From contig JAKSZP010006617.1 of assembly GCA_022478985.1 (NCBI GenBank), forward strand, positions 124,001 through 188,000: 64,000 nt of DNA. The letters run 5' to 3'. The notes under the pieces are model-generated. The model ran no database searches, was not told the origin of the DNA, and was given only the letters and a program-made list of their open reading frames with translations. Below, in pieces: positions 46,201-58,189 of the stretch. This DNA comes from Massospora cicadina. Its lineage: Eukaryota > Entomophthoromycota > Entomophthoromycetes > Entomophthorales > Entomophthoraceae. Numbering within the stretch: position 1 is the first letter of the stretch; each line of letters begins with the position of its first letter. Made by a program: the position numbers and the translations under genes.

Positions 46201-47330
46201 TTCATGATGACATTTCTATCACGCCTCAATAATCATCCATGACCTTTTAACAAACCTGGAGCTATCATACCTGAAGAAGAAGTTCAGGTACCCTTTGATG
46301 ATAAAGAAATTGATATTGCTTACTCTTCTTATAATGACTCTCCCATCTTTCTCACGCTACCTCCCCTAGATTGGAAGCAAAGTTACCCACGTCACAGTTT
46401 GAGTTCATAATACCTCAGTTATCAGCATAGTCAACGTTGTGCCCCATAAACATTATATCATTTAAGTTGATGAAGCGTATAAGATCGCTCCAGATTTGCC
46501 CCACAATATGGAGTACATCATGGCTGGCCCACAATGTACCCACCCTATAGGGGCCTATTCTTCCCTACCTATCCAATTTGGGAAGCTCTCTGTAGATAAC
46601 CCAGCCATCGCGCTGGTCAACACATGCTATAACCTTCTTCTTGGAACTCAGTTTCTCCAAGACTACTCAACTGTAGTGCATTATGATGACAAATTTTATC
46701 TATACTGAGGCATTGAGTACACCTAATCCTTAAACCTCCCAGGCTCTTAGATGGAGGTCAAGGCCTGAGCTTGCCTACTTGAGAGTGGTGGCCAAATTGA
46801 TTGACTCAATTACTATGTAAGGGACTCTGGTCCAGCTGCCCCCACCTACTGTTGATGGACCAGAAGGCATGCCGTTCTACTTACCTAGGGCTACCACTAT
46901 GCCTCCAAAGCTCCAAGTAATTGCTGACACTTGGGTCCATGCTAACATCCCCTCTGGATACCTGCTGGAAATCTAAGGCCTAGACAACCCGTCTGCCAAG
47001 GAGGTGCTAACCAGATCATAAATTCTAGATAACTTATGTGGGATCTATATCAGTGTTGTTGGATAACCTTACCAACAGACCCAGGGTAGTAGACCCAAAC
47101 AGTCCCACCGCCTATTTCCGCATCCTAACAGTAGAGGCTGTCAACAAACTTTGTAGTTTTATGAGCCTAATGGACTTTGGGTTTGGAGATTCCTTCGTCA
47201 GTGGCCCAGGTTGACACCATTATTGGAAAGGATATTGCTATAGACCAACAGTGTAAAGTTCAAAAATTATTAAGAAAGTAAAGACCTATTTTTGGCCTCA
47301 ACCTATGACTTTTGAAGATTGAATAGGATT
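46201..47330 (+). pseudogene. pro: Protease and linker pseudogene of element G
   Basis: 46496-46708 is open: MEYIMAGPQCTHPIGAYSSL, PIQFGKLSVDNPAIALVN, CYNLLLGTQFLQDYSTVV, the second protease block. Upstream near 46400-46480 the active-site stretch is unreadable as D-T-G; NTSVISIVNVV occupies its place. The linker 46710-47330 has a damaged FRILTVEAVN segment but no long frame. Confidence 0.82.
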
Positions 47331-48140
47331 CAACATCAAGTGGAGACTGGGGACGCTCCCCCTTTTGGTCCAGACCTTACCAAAAGAACAAGGTTGAAGA
47401 AGCCCAGATGGCAATAGAGCTTTGAAAACTACTTAAAGCCATACACTTAGTGCCTTCGCGCAGCCCTTGGGCCTCTCCTCTCCTGCTGGTTCAGAAGAAG
47501 GATGGCGGCATTAGGTGGTGATGGACTATTGATGGCTCAACTCCATCTCTAAGAAGGTCAGTTAATCTTTTCCCTAAATTGATTACTATCTTTAAGTGCT
47601 CATCGGATTGCAGTACTTTTCTGCAATTGACCTTGCCTATGGTTATTGGCATGTGGACCTCACCTAAAGATTGAGCAAAATGCGCACTCATAGCAAACAA
47701 AGGGCTTTTCGAGCCCATGAGGATGCCCCAGGGCTTCTGTAACGCGCCAGCCACTTTTCAACATTCCATGGATGGGATCCTCGGGGACTTGGTACTAACA
47801 TGTGTCAATGTCTACTTTAATGACATCACTGTCTTCTCATGAACTTTTAATGGTCACGTAGAGCATCTATGGAAGTTTTTCAAACAGCTCAGGGAGGATT
47901 TAATAAAGCCCAAGCCTTTAAAGTGCTCCTTCTTCCAGTCATAAATAAAGTTTCTGGGACAGAAGTTCTCAAAAAATGGCATCAAGACCATACCAGACAA
48001 AGTCAATGCCATAGAAAAGATGTCACATCCACAGAGCTTAAGGGATATTCAGGTATCCCTTAGCAGGGTCAGTTATTATTGTCAGCTTATCCCTCAGTTT
48101 GCTACCTAGCAAAGCTATCTATTACCTCATGCAGAAAAAT
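47331..48140 (+). pseudogene. pol: Reverse transcriptase pseudogene of element G
   Basis: Fingers LVPSRSPWASPLLLVQKKDG near 47450-47510; palm ALIANKGLFEPMRMPQGF and CNAPATFQHSMDGI near 47690-47775; catalytic box Y-F-N-D near 47812-47823, first Asp changed to Asn; then KPLKCSFFQ near 47910. Broken by stops, with frame changes near 47500-47690. Confidence 0.9.
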
Positions 48141-48600
48141 GTTTTTTTGAGTGGAGTTCAAAACAAGAATAGGCCTCTATTGTGTTGAGGACCACTTTTT
48201 TAATATACCCAATTTAGTCCTTCTACGTCTTTATCAACCATTCTTGTTGTTCAGAGATGTGAGTGATGTCGCTTGTAAGGCCATCCTAGCCCAACATGAT
48301 GAAAATCAGGTCAACCGCCCAGTGGTTATTTAGTAAGACTCTGAGTAAGGCTTAATTGAACTATAGTATTACACAAGCGGGAATACCTGGCAGTCTTACT
48401 AGCAGTCAAAAAACTCGGCCCTATCTCTATGGCACCCACTTTAACATCAATGATCATTCCTTGCTCCAGTGGCTCCAGCAGATGAAGAGCCTGGATGTCC
48501 GTTTATCCAGTTGGGCCTTGAGGCCAGAGTTAAGATTTCAACATTGTTCACCATGCAGGTGTGATCTACCAGAACGCTGACAGCCTCACCAGGATGCTAG
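48141..48600 (+). pseudogene. pol: RNase H pseudogene of element G
   Basis: The frame 48151-48333 has PFLLFRDVSDVACKAILAQH; the first catalytic Asp stands in RDVSD. The frame 48356-48580 has YGTHFNINDHSLLQWLQQMK and VRLSSWALRPELRFQHC. Aligns with I (LYGTSFTVITDHASLKWLQN). Confidence 0.86.
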
Positions 48601-49847
48601 TGATGGCTGATTTGACCCTGAGGGAGATGACTGTATGATCTGATTGGTCAACCTAAACACCGGAAATTAGAACCTCCTGAGTTCCAAGATGATCATGAAA
48701 GATTAACTGTGGCACTCAGATCAAGGACGGGCTGCTATAAATGAGAACCAATAAGAAATGGCTCCCTTATGTCCACTCTTCTTCCCAAACTGACGTTATC
48801 CTAGAGGGCCATACTACTGTAGGACATGGGGCAGTTAAGAATACTCATGAATGGTTGAACTCACAATGTTGCTGGGACTAAATGATGAAGACCATTCAAG
48901 AGGTCCTGAAGTACTGTATGACTTGTTGATCCCAAGACCAGGCCAGTCCTCAATATAAACACTCAGTCATCGCCCCCAATGGGACCCTTCAATTTCATTA
49001 GCATAGATGTGATAGGCCCTTTTCCTACTGGGTTGAACAGCCATAAGTATATCCTATTAGCCATGGATTATCTACTAAATGAGTTAAAGAGATTTTGGTC
49101 CCCGCTGCCACTGCAAAAGCCATGTCTCTCTTCCTTATTTGATCCTTTTTCACCCAGAAAGTATGCTCACAAAATTTACTTTTAAACAAAGGGTTGAATC
49201 TTATCTCTCTGGTAGTCCAAGAATTTACTTCACATTTTAGCACTAACTAAGTTTTCGCCATCCTTTATGACATATCCACCAATAGGGAGGTGGAACATGG
49301 TAATGGAATCGTTGTCTCTATTTTATAAAAGATGGTCGCCTCTGACCCTGCTCGCTGGAATCATTATCTACCCAGCAATTTGCTTGCCCATAGAATAAGC
49401 TACCATTGAGTCATCAAAATATTTTCTTTGAAACTTTATAGGACGTGCGACACAGCTTCCAAGTAGATTTCATCTTTTTCTCAAAACCTCCGCTCATGAG
49501 AACTCCAATCTAAATATGAGGGGCTTAGTTGATGAAATTGTCTCACTTTAAGACTAAGCCACACAAGGCATCATTACCACTACTTGAAGGAAGACATCCC
49601 AATTTAATGTTGACTGACCCTCCTTACCCATTTTTCAATTAAGTGACCTCATTCTCTTTTATCATCATTGACCCAGAGGTTTACAGAATAAGCTCAAAGC
49701 TCTTTGGTCCATAACTTATAAGTTCATTTGTTTGATGAATTCTGAGTACTCTATTAAAGACATCAATCAGGGAACATTGATGAATTAAGTGGATGACCAG
49801 TTCCTCTGGCCCTAAACTTCTCTACAACATGATCTTGAGGGAGTCGT
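48601..49847 (+). pseudogene. pol: Integrase pseudogene of element G
   Basis: Zinc domain near 48770-48940 (GHTTVGHGAVKNTHEWL, CWD, YCMTC). First catalytic Asp kept in FISIDVIGPFPTG (near 48990-49030) with KYILLAMDY after it. A second-Asp block is not readable. The Glu block is STNREVEHGNG near 49272-49305. The rest to the 3' LTR is broken; the polypurine tract is the TTGAGGGAGTCG run before 49848. Confidence 0.82.
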
Positions 49848-50319
49848 TGTCAGGATTTGAGATGACGAGTAAGCTGAATTTCTGCTCCTGAATTAAGCCT
49901 TGATAGATTGACTCTCAAATCAGCATAAATGGAACCTTATTCTCAAGGCACTGACTCTAAATTTGGTCAAGAAGCATCACAAATACAAGAATCAAAGAAA
50001 TTACCTATAGGAATCCCATCCCCACTTCCCAAATCATGAGAGGCGCCGCTCCCACTGCTGCAGTCACAATGATGACATAGTACAATGGGCGCCGCGCAGG
50101 TGATTGAACCAGAAGGCAGTAATAGATCCTGATCCTACGTGGCCATGAAGGTCTCTGATGCACCATGTCCCCACACACTCTATAAATAACAAAGCTTTCT
50201 AACACAATAATGTAGTCTATATTCTCTCCACCTTTTTGTTTTTTGACCTCTATGCTAATTTTTCATCTCAAGCACAATTTTAGACTTTGGTGATAATCAA
50301 GAGAACTTTTATGCTGAGA
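49848..50319 (+). repeat. 3' LTR of element G, about 472 bp
   Basis: Starts TGTCAGGATTTGAGATG, ends TTATGCTGAGA-like sequence. Pairs with 43709-44181. Confidence 0.88.
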
Positions 50320-51219
50320 CTAACCAACTCCAAAAAGCTTAATTTCAACCTGTCCCTCCAAGAGCACCCTTTCACAGCATCTTTATTTATATTATTGAAC
50401 TATTCCCCAAAGTCATTCATTTGGAATCAGTTTATCATTGTAGCAGTAAATCACTTTACTAAGTGGCAAAAGAAATGATATTAAAGGGTGTTACCTCGAA
50501 GGGTTACCATAAATTTCATCTATAATCATGGCTTTACTTGTTATGAATGCCCTCAGATACTGCTTTTGAATAATTTCCACAACTTGATATCAAAAAATTT
50601 GAGAATTATGGTGGATTTAGTGGGAGTCAAGAAGAGGTTACTAAACCATACACACCATTCACCAATCAGAGCATAGAAAGAGTAAATGGAACTCTCACAT
50701 TAATATTAAAAAAGTTCACAATCAACCACTGGATCAAGAGAGACATTATGCTGCCATCATCCCTGTTTGCTTACCAGTTGGATTACCACTTGAATATTGG
50801 CACTTCTTCATCAAAAATGCTATACTAAAGAGAAGCCGCGTTATTATGCTTGTTAGCTCCAGAGCTGGACATGGATAAGAGGAAATTTTTTCTTAAAAAG
50901 ATTTAGAAAGAATTAGCGGAGGAGTTGATCAGGATACATCTAAACGTCAGCAGAAATACCATGAAGTCACTCATAGAGAGCTCTAAAGAGATTGACCAAA
51001 TAACTAAGTTGCCATATTTAAGATGGGACAGAAAGCAATGTTCTAATATTATGCATTAGGATACCTGAAAATTTAAAAACTGTATAGATGGGACCTTTAA
51101 CTGTTATCATGAGAAGAGAAATCTTGTATTCCACCAGGGGGTGATAGCACATACATCACCTACATATGAGTCTGCGCCGCAAACAAAGTCTTTACTTAGG
51201 TCTCAACTTGGGAGTGTAA
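50320..51219 (+). pseudogene. pol: Integrase core and C-terminus of element F
   Basis: After G the F frame continues with TNSKKLNFNLSLQEHPFTAS, then IIVAVNHFTKWQKK (50427-50478). The catalytic Glu block is near 50645-50700: TPFTNQSIERVNGTL, followed by FAYQLDYHLNIGTSS. The C-terminal beta module survives as GPLTVI near 51090 and TYITYMSLRR near 51155-51180. A short purine run (GGGAGTGTAA) precedes the 3' LTR. Confidence 0.85.
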
Positions 51220-52336
51220 TGTTGATAAAATCTTAACTGTAGTGGTAAATCTCTAACCTATGTAAAACCCCTCCTGAAACCTCTTTTCTATAATATTAAT
51301 AATAATACTATGGAATTAGCGTCCAGAAAAAGGATTGTCACAACTTTTTCAACCAGAAAACAAAAGATTTTTTGAAATTCTGAAGCCCATTTTAGGTTTC
51401 AAAGGGCCTAAAATTTCTAATAAAGTAGGTTCTTTTTTAACACCCTGATTGCTATAATAATTCTATACTCAGTAAACATGATGCCAGAGGACGCGCAATA
51501 ATGCATATCGTCAAAAGACCATGTGCATGACATCATATATAATGCCTTAGAGGAACCACCATATATACTTTGGGTTCACCCACTGATGATGAAAGTATTA
51601 CTAAAACCCCATCAGAAGTGAGTCTCCTTATTTTCATGGGGCTGAGCTGTACAAATATTACTAAAAAGTGGTTAAAAAAATTTTGGCAACTCAATCAATT
51701 GATACAGATGTATCCATGCAACTGGAAGTGCTATAAGAATTAAAAGAACTATCAGAACTACTGTTGAGCACAGAACATCAGCCAGAGAATCACAAGTAAC
51801 TCAAAGCTATACAATATAGTTTACAAAGGAAGACCAGAAGATTCCAGAGGATCAAGGAATTGGACTCCGCTGGCCCTAAAATTGAGTTGCAAGTGCATTA
51901 TCACCTTATGAGAAGAAGTTGATTTGCTAAAAGCCAAATCCCAGTATTTGCACCTTGATTCCTTTAACTTTATATATTTTTATAAATCCATGTTTTTTAA
52001 AAACTACATCCACAGAATCTTTCTTTATTATTAGTGTTTTAATTGGTGCTATGAAAACCATATAGTACTATTGTTATAGTTTCAGACTTAGAATTCTTGT
52101 TGTCATCTGAGGTGAGATGAGCTCTGGTGTGCTTAGGTAAAAGCCAAAATTATATTCTTTACCAATTATTCAACAAAGTTAGACACGCTTGGACAAACGT
52201 CTGAAAGTCCCACGTACAGAATAATAAGACCCTTCAAATTACATGATGTGAACCCTGTGATCAAGAAGATAAGTTATTAAAAGTGGCTCAACACTTACAT
52301 CAGCCTACCCTGAGAAAGTGGCTCATTCATTCAATA
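51220..52336 (+). repeat. 3' LTR of element F, about 1117 bp
   Basis: Starts TGTTGATAAAATC. Homologous to 7124-8171 along its length (for example ATCTGAGGTGAGATGAGCTC versus ATCTGAGGCTAAGAGGAGCT). The right end CAATA is a decayed CAACA; its position is good to a few bases. Confidence 0.8.
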
Positions 52337-53118
52337 CCATGGATCAAGCAATAAAGAGGTTGTAAAATATATCCAGATAGGCCAATTTGAGTTCATAAAA
52401 CAATTATAATTTCATGTATACAGTTAGGATGGTTAAGACTAGCTATATAATCGTGCTCATAACAAATTCTGGTAAGATTAACAATTTGACTAAAAAAAGA
52501 AAAATAGTACTTTAAATATAAAATAAAGAATTAATGTTTACACCTAAATAAAATCAAGATTCAATAAAAGAAAAAAATACTAAGCTGTATAACTATTTAA
52601 CTTAGAATAAGATGTTTTATTGCTTGCCTTTAAGGAGGGAAACATTAGTATCCAACTGATCAGCATTTTGGCCCTAACTCTACTATTCTAGATGTAGGGA
52701 AACTGATAACAATGCCATACTTGCATATAGCCATTTGCACCGCATATCAATATTGGAGTATCCCATAGTATATTGGGAGGGATAAACTATTGATTAAAAT
52801 TTTAATTTATTTGAAGTATGCCAATCAGGGGATGGACATTACCAATGATCAAAAGAGCTAAAACTTAGTTAAAATAAAATAAAAAAAATAAAGTCAAAAC
52901 GAGACAGACAGGTCCACTAAAACTGACACAAAATCAAAGCAAATCACACCAATCAAGTAAGAAGCAGGAACTGCATTACACTCATGGTGGAGGGTGAAGG
53001 GAAATCAGGAGGCTCTTTGTCCTCATCTGGTGGGTACATGTAATGGCACAAAGCTGAGAGCACTAGTGTGGGTTCATCATGGAAATGGGTGTCGAGATAA
53101 CAGAGAGGTGCTTGCAAC
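52337..53118. other. AT-rich stretch without recognised gene
   Basis: A-rich sequence with a purine tract (AAAATAAAATAAAAAAAATAAAG near 52870-52892) and no frame worth calling. The 3' end of the minus-strand gene below may reach into 53000-53118. Confidence 0.5.
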
Positions 53119-54380
53119 TTAGTGCGTGCAATGAAGAGGGTGGAAATGTAGGTGTCTGGGTTTTCTCAGCCTCAAGGCGTACTTTAGGTAGGGTGGCAAT
53201 GGATGTGTGGTTGTTTCAGGTAATGCGGGTCTTTGGCCAAGATTTGCAACTGACACAACTTTTTGTACTTCTGTATGAGGCACCTGATAGTAACATAAAT
53301 TTTCTTTTTTTAGTTTTGGAAGCATGGTACTATGGAATATTTGAGGTGGCAGGCCCGCAGCCAGTACTGTAACTGATTTTGCAATGATTTTACAGGTTAA
53401 GTGACATTCAGGGGAGGCAGCTGCCTCTTCAGCTAGTTGGTGGTCACTTTTTAATGAGGCGACATTAGGGTGAGGCACATAATGGCGCTTTGAAAATTGG
53501 GACGCATACTCAGTATTGAGGACCATTTAAAATGTAGGAGGCCCTTCCCATTTGGCTTCAGGGATAAGCTCATCCAATTCATTAATATCAACTAGGTAAT
53601 CCCACGGATTTTGGTTATAGTAAATTGGGTTACCTGCATATGGGTGATCTGTGACGGGTGGCTAAGAGGATAATTTAGAACTTACTTTAGTCCATTCTGA
53701 CTCCTTATTGGTGGGTTCAGGAGAAAAGGTTTGTTTGATAATTTTTTATTGATTCAGTGGTTGCTGTAGCTACCAACTTGGAGAGGGGGGGAATGATAGT
53801 GCCCCATACAAAAAATGTAATTGAATTGGCTATGAGGTCATTGTGTGAAGACTTGGGTGGGGGCTGGATCAGGTGATGAAGGTGCGGTGCCATTTCAAAT
53901 GTCCAGTTTATAACAGGTATGGCTGTTGGTACGCCCTCCATCCACTTGGGCCAGAAAGGATGGTCAGGGGCAGAGGGGATAATGGTGCGAGGGGGGATTG
54001 AGAGGGCTACCTCTGTTGATACTGGACAAATAGTCATAAAGGTGAAGGGGCCTGCAAGGCAGGTAGCTCCATTGTGACCACAAATTATAGTATGGATTGG
54101 AACCATATTCCAATAATCCAGCAATAATCTCATTATGTAAAATTTCAGGTGGTATATGGGTAAGGAGGCTAGTGAATGAACCACAAGAGTGTAACAAATA
54201 GGCTCCTAAGGCCCTATTTGCCACCTTAGCATATGCAAGCCTTTGTCAGAAGAGATTCACCTCGATTTTCTGAGCATCAGGGTTGCGCTGGAATGCAAAT
54301 TCCCTCTTCCGACGTCCAATGGAACAGTTGAATTCCGCTGCATTTTGGAGGTCCATGTATTTCTCATGGGGTGATATCAA
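53119..54380 (-). pseudogene. Unrecognised broken protein gene
   Basis: Coherent minus-strand coding from about 54380: EKYMDLQNAAEFNCSIGRRK, REFAFQRNPDAQKIEVNLF, stop, QRLAYAKVANRALGAYLLHS, then a frame change near 54100 into CPVSTEVALSIPPRTIIPSA and HPFWPKWMEGVPTAIPVINW. It goes on through 53717 to NPIYYNQNPWDYLVDINELD, a TAA, and 53119-53526 (MVLNTEYASQFSKRHYVPHP). About 420 residues are visible, with in-frame TAA or TGA stops and at least one frameshift. Rich in Pro, Asn and aromatic residues; no domain recognised. It could be a decayed host gene, or the capsid-like gene of an unlisted transposon. Confidence 0.5.
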
Positions 54381-55077
54381 AATAAGCAAATTATGCTGAC
54401 CTCTGGTTGAGGTCTGGAGGATTCAAACTCACCTCCTCTCACCTCAGCTTCACTTGGCTGCACTCTACTACAACCTTGTCATGACCCCAACCTTGTTGTG
54501 TTGCGCAACTACTTTCCATGGCCCACTGGAAGTTAAATGCTCCCTCTTAACCCAGGTTTATTGCTACCAAGGTTCTCAAAGAATAAACTTAAATTAATAA
54601 ATTTATAATGGTGCGAAACATAATCAAATGAGCTTTATTTCAGGAGGAGACTAAAATAATGTAAAAATCACAAGTGAGGTGAGGAAAACGCATTCTTACT
54701 TGTTAAATAGTAGCCCTACATGAGCTACACAAATTAATAATAATTTCAAAGTGTCTGAGGCTTACCAAATGCTGTCATTCTGACTTTCATCTGCTGGTGG
54801 ATTTAGGGAACCTAAATTAAATAAAATCCGCCCTAAAAATCGATATTTGCTTATAAAACGATCACAAAATGCATTTACTCATCAATGAAATTGAGTTCAG
54901 AAAACTGGGATCAACAACCATCGTCATAGTGGATTTCCTAAGCCCCAACCTTAGGAAATCCATGTACAATCACTGATCGTTATAAAGAGTGGTATCAGTG
55001 GAAAACCTGGTACGAGTAGTTGGGAAGGGAGTGCCCTGGACATTAGGGGGATGTTAGCTGCTACTGCAGCATCAGCT
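54381..55077. other. Spacer with a weak tRNA-like patch
   Basis: On the minus strand, near 54410-54480, a B-box-like GAGTTTGAATCC stands about 40 bases after an A-box-like TAGTAGAGTGC, the layout of a tRNA-derived SINE head. No tail or duplication was found. The rest (54500-55077) shows no gene. Confidence 0.35.
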
Positions 55078-55389
55078 TCAGTAAAAAGCCAAGATCAAAA
55101 CCCTTAAGGGGTGGAAGTCAATGAAGCCTGTGGGCTGCATAAAAGTCTGTCCTAACTCAATAATAGCTTTGTCTGAGAAGGGGAACAGATTACCATATTT
55201 AACCCAAAGGCAAAATTCATGTTGCTCTGGTGGAGAATAAGGGGACAACATGGCACCACCTAGGTTTGGGCGAGATGTAAGGCTAAGTCCAAAGGTGGGC
55301 CAAAGCGTCCTGAAGAATTTGAAGGGCTGGCTGATCCAGCCTGAGCATGTTTCAGCAATGACCAAAAACATTAGGAGGTGGCGCACCAC
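55078..55389 (-). pseudogene. Unrecognised open frame, possibly 5' part of the broken gene
   Basis: A 103-codon frame (MVRHLLMFLVIAETCSGWIS, then FKFFRTLWPTFGLSLT and DKAIIELGQTFMQPTGFIDF). It reads on the same strand as the gene at 53119-54380 and lies upstream of it, so both may be pieces of one gene. No domain recognised. Confidence 0.35.
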
Positions 55390-57799
55390 TTCCCCACGTG
55401 GGGGCAGCAGGCATCGATTGAATTAACATTAGTAATGTGAATAGGGCGATGACAAGTGGAGCTGTTTTTACTAAATTTCAAACTATGATACAACAAAAAG
55501 TGGGAGAATCAAGAGAGAGATACTGATTTGAATTTTAATAATCCACAATATTGTCTATACCATATGAAAAGTAGTATACAGTCAATTAGAAAGTCAGCTT
55601 TATAATTTTACATCTTTTAAATTTCAAGAAGGACACAATATACTTCCACCCGCTATAAATAAAAAAGTGAAGAATATGAAGAGTCCGACCAGATGTCATT
55701 TGCTTATGAGTAATTTGCATGGGGTGGCTGAGCATTGCTACCTTGGACATATGATCCCTATTTTTTATTTTGAAAGGCCTGTATTTGGCTCTAACAGCTA
55801 AATGAATATGAGAGTTGTGTATATTATCAGTGTTTTAATAAAGTTAAGAGAAATAGATAATCCATTTAATAGAGTGATATTTTATAAATTTATTAAATCC
55901 TCCAAAAACACTTTGGCCTGAAGAAAATCTTTGCACCCCAATAGTGTATTCACCAAAAACTTGCTTACTAGGGCCAAAAAAGTCATTTAAATTTAACCCT
56001 GACTTCCTCCATAGGCTATCCTTTTCAAGAAATTTGACAACAATATACTTTCCATATATGATTAAGGCAGAAGAAAATAGATAAGTACAAGTAGGTAATT
56101 GACTAAAAGGTCACAGACATGAAACAAACCTTCCAATTAGAAGCTCATATCTTATGTTAAATCACAGCTAAATAGGCTATACACCAGATAATTATAGAAG
56201 ACAAGAATCTAGGTTTTATAGGGTGGAATTGGATGAATGGCAATTGACCTATATACTAAGGCTTTCTCATTTTTTGCAATAGTTCAATTAATCTTATGTG
56301 ATCAAAGTCAGCTGAGGAACAAACTAGCTAAGATCACACTCTCTAATAGAGCCTAGGACCAGTTGAAGCCTCATTGCATGTGAAAGACATGAGAACTGAC
56401 TTCAATCTATAGGACTAAGATACACAACATAACAGCAATAAACTGAGGCTAAGATGATAATAGGCTTTGCTGACTAAACATAAATTTTAGGTCTATACCC
56501 AGTCAGTTGGGGGAAATATGATTTTAATGATTGACACAAGGAGTAAACCCTTTGAGGAAACTATTAATTCAAATATATTACTTCATTTTATAGAAATTTA
56601 AAATAATAACAATATATGTATAATATTATAATTAAATTCTCTAAAATCTCTATGTTATATAACAAGTTCGCTTATATCCTATTTAGCAATACTATAAATA
56701 GGCATAGTATCATAACTGTTGAAGCGCAAGTTAGTTCCAATTTGTTGCAATAATTGATTTTCATGTAAAAAATAGGGTGCATCTATTTATAAAATTAGTT
56801 TAAAAGATCAATCTAATGCATTGAGGAGATGAATGGTGCCAATTAGACGAAGTTGGAATAATATATTAAACCATGAATAGCCCAAGTTTAGCTACTAAGT
56901 GATATGAGAGACCTGCCAATGTAATGATTAGGGATACATCAAACTTTAATTCCTATTTTTCCTTTATCCATTTATCATTTTTCATCTAGAAATGTGACGT
57001 AGCTTTAATTTGGCTGGTATTAGGTTAATATGAGTTGAATATCATTGATATTACACTAAAAATATCAAAATCAAAAAGAGCATTTTTCATGCAATCAGGA
57101 TGAAGCAATTATTTTTAAGCTAACTTCATGTCGTTTTGGCGGAGGAAAAAAAATTATAAACTTTACATGACCATCAGAGGATTGGCGTGGTATGAATGAG
57201 CTTTTTTAAAAAGATGTGTATTTCCAGGATATCTCAAAAGTATATAAATGCTAGCGCCTAACCAACTAATAAGTATCATCATCACAATCATTTCATTAAC
57301 ATCTCCAAGTCATTTAATTAGCTTATATATTTGTTATTTTATCATATATATCACTGTCTTTTGTACACCATCTTCATATTTTCAGTTCATATTATAGTAT
57401 TGTAAAAAGTTGAATTTAAAAGTAATAATAATTTTTATTATTGCCTACATATGTAAGAAGTTCTCAACCATTAAGGAAGTAATTTTCAAAAAATGACTTA
57501 AAAGTCTGTATACGTTTTGTGTTTTGTCCTGGTAGTCTCAAAACGGTGAGAATACTATAAAGCACTTGGATATAATGAGGTTATAAAGGCAGAACTAACT
57601 CCTTTAATAGAATAACAAGAGTTATTATCTATAAGCAAGTTTTACCCAAAACTTACTTGATATTTTGTTAGCACCTTCAACAGAAAACTCAACATGATCA
57701 TCCAGAAGAGATAATCTCTAGTAAAGGTCTTTAGTTAATATACAACTTCTGTTGACACCTTCTTAACAGCCTAACGGGTAAGACATCTGATCCTTAGTA
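55390..57799. other. AT-rich sequence without recognised feature
   Basis: Very AT-rich, with no LTR pair, PBS or conserved domain visible. It may be old, fully eroded repeats. Confidence 0.5.
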
Positions 57800-58189
57800 G
57801 AAATTGCCAATGTGAAGAACAGACTGTAGTTAACCAAATCTTGGAGCAGTGCCTCTGGTGCCATCTCACCACCCAACAAGAAGCTAATCTTACTGGTCAA
57901 CTTGATTAGTTGTGTACAACACCCTCAACCACTTACCCACTAGAATGTCACCCTTCTGCGCTTATCATTGATTCCATTCAAGGATCGTGGAGGGTCATTC
58001 CAAAGACCCAGAACCCATGGCAAAGTCTTGATAAATGATATCAGAAAACTTAGAGACATTGTGAGCAAAATCAGATACACTGGTAGACGCCCAAAAAAAG
58101 GAAGACTGATGCACACTATGAGGCTCATACGTTTAAGAAAGGTGTGGGATCCGCCAATAGATGCCATAAATTATTCTTATTTTATATGA
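57800..58189 (+). CDS. Short open frame of unknown nature
   Basis: The stop-free part from ATG 57968 reads MIPFKDRGGSFQRPRTHGKV, then RKLRDIVSKIRYTGRRPKKG and ends at 58189. It is basic (Arg/Lys rich), as in a DNA-binding fragment of a transposase, but no family is recognised. A minus-strand frame overlaps it (57940-58167), and I cannot decide which, if either, was coding. Confidence 0.25.

Larger units (their letters stand above)
43709..50319 (+). mobile_element. Element G, Ty3/gypsy element inserted in F integrase
   Basis: Plus-strand element with LTRs 43709-44181 and 49848-50319, PBS at 44186, gag, protease, RT, RNase H and integrase in order. F integrase resumes at 50320. The interior is about 5.67 kb. 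Related in gag to I and E. Flanking pentamers CATGC and CTAAC do not match. Confidence 0.88.
7124..52336 (+). mobile_element. Element F, Ty3/gypsy element split by insertions B, E and G
   Basis: Reassembled from order and reading frame: 5' LTR 7124-8171, PBS 8174, 5' interior 8192-9516, then insertion B; gag, protease and RT fingers/palm 22586-26930, then insertion E; RNase H and integrase zinc domain 42893-43708, then insertion G; integrase core 50320-51210, 3' LTR 51220-52336. The coding pieces follow the normal gypsy order across every break, which is the main support. Without the insertions F is about 9.6 kb. It is the oldest complete layer visible and the most eroded. Confidence 0.82.

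Noticed and set aside
43704..50324. Target-site duplication for element G
   Set aside because: CATGC and CTAAC do not match; the LTR ends are eroded.
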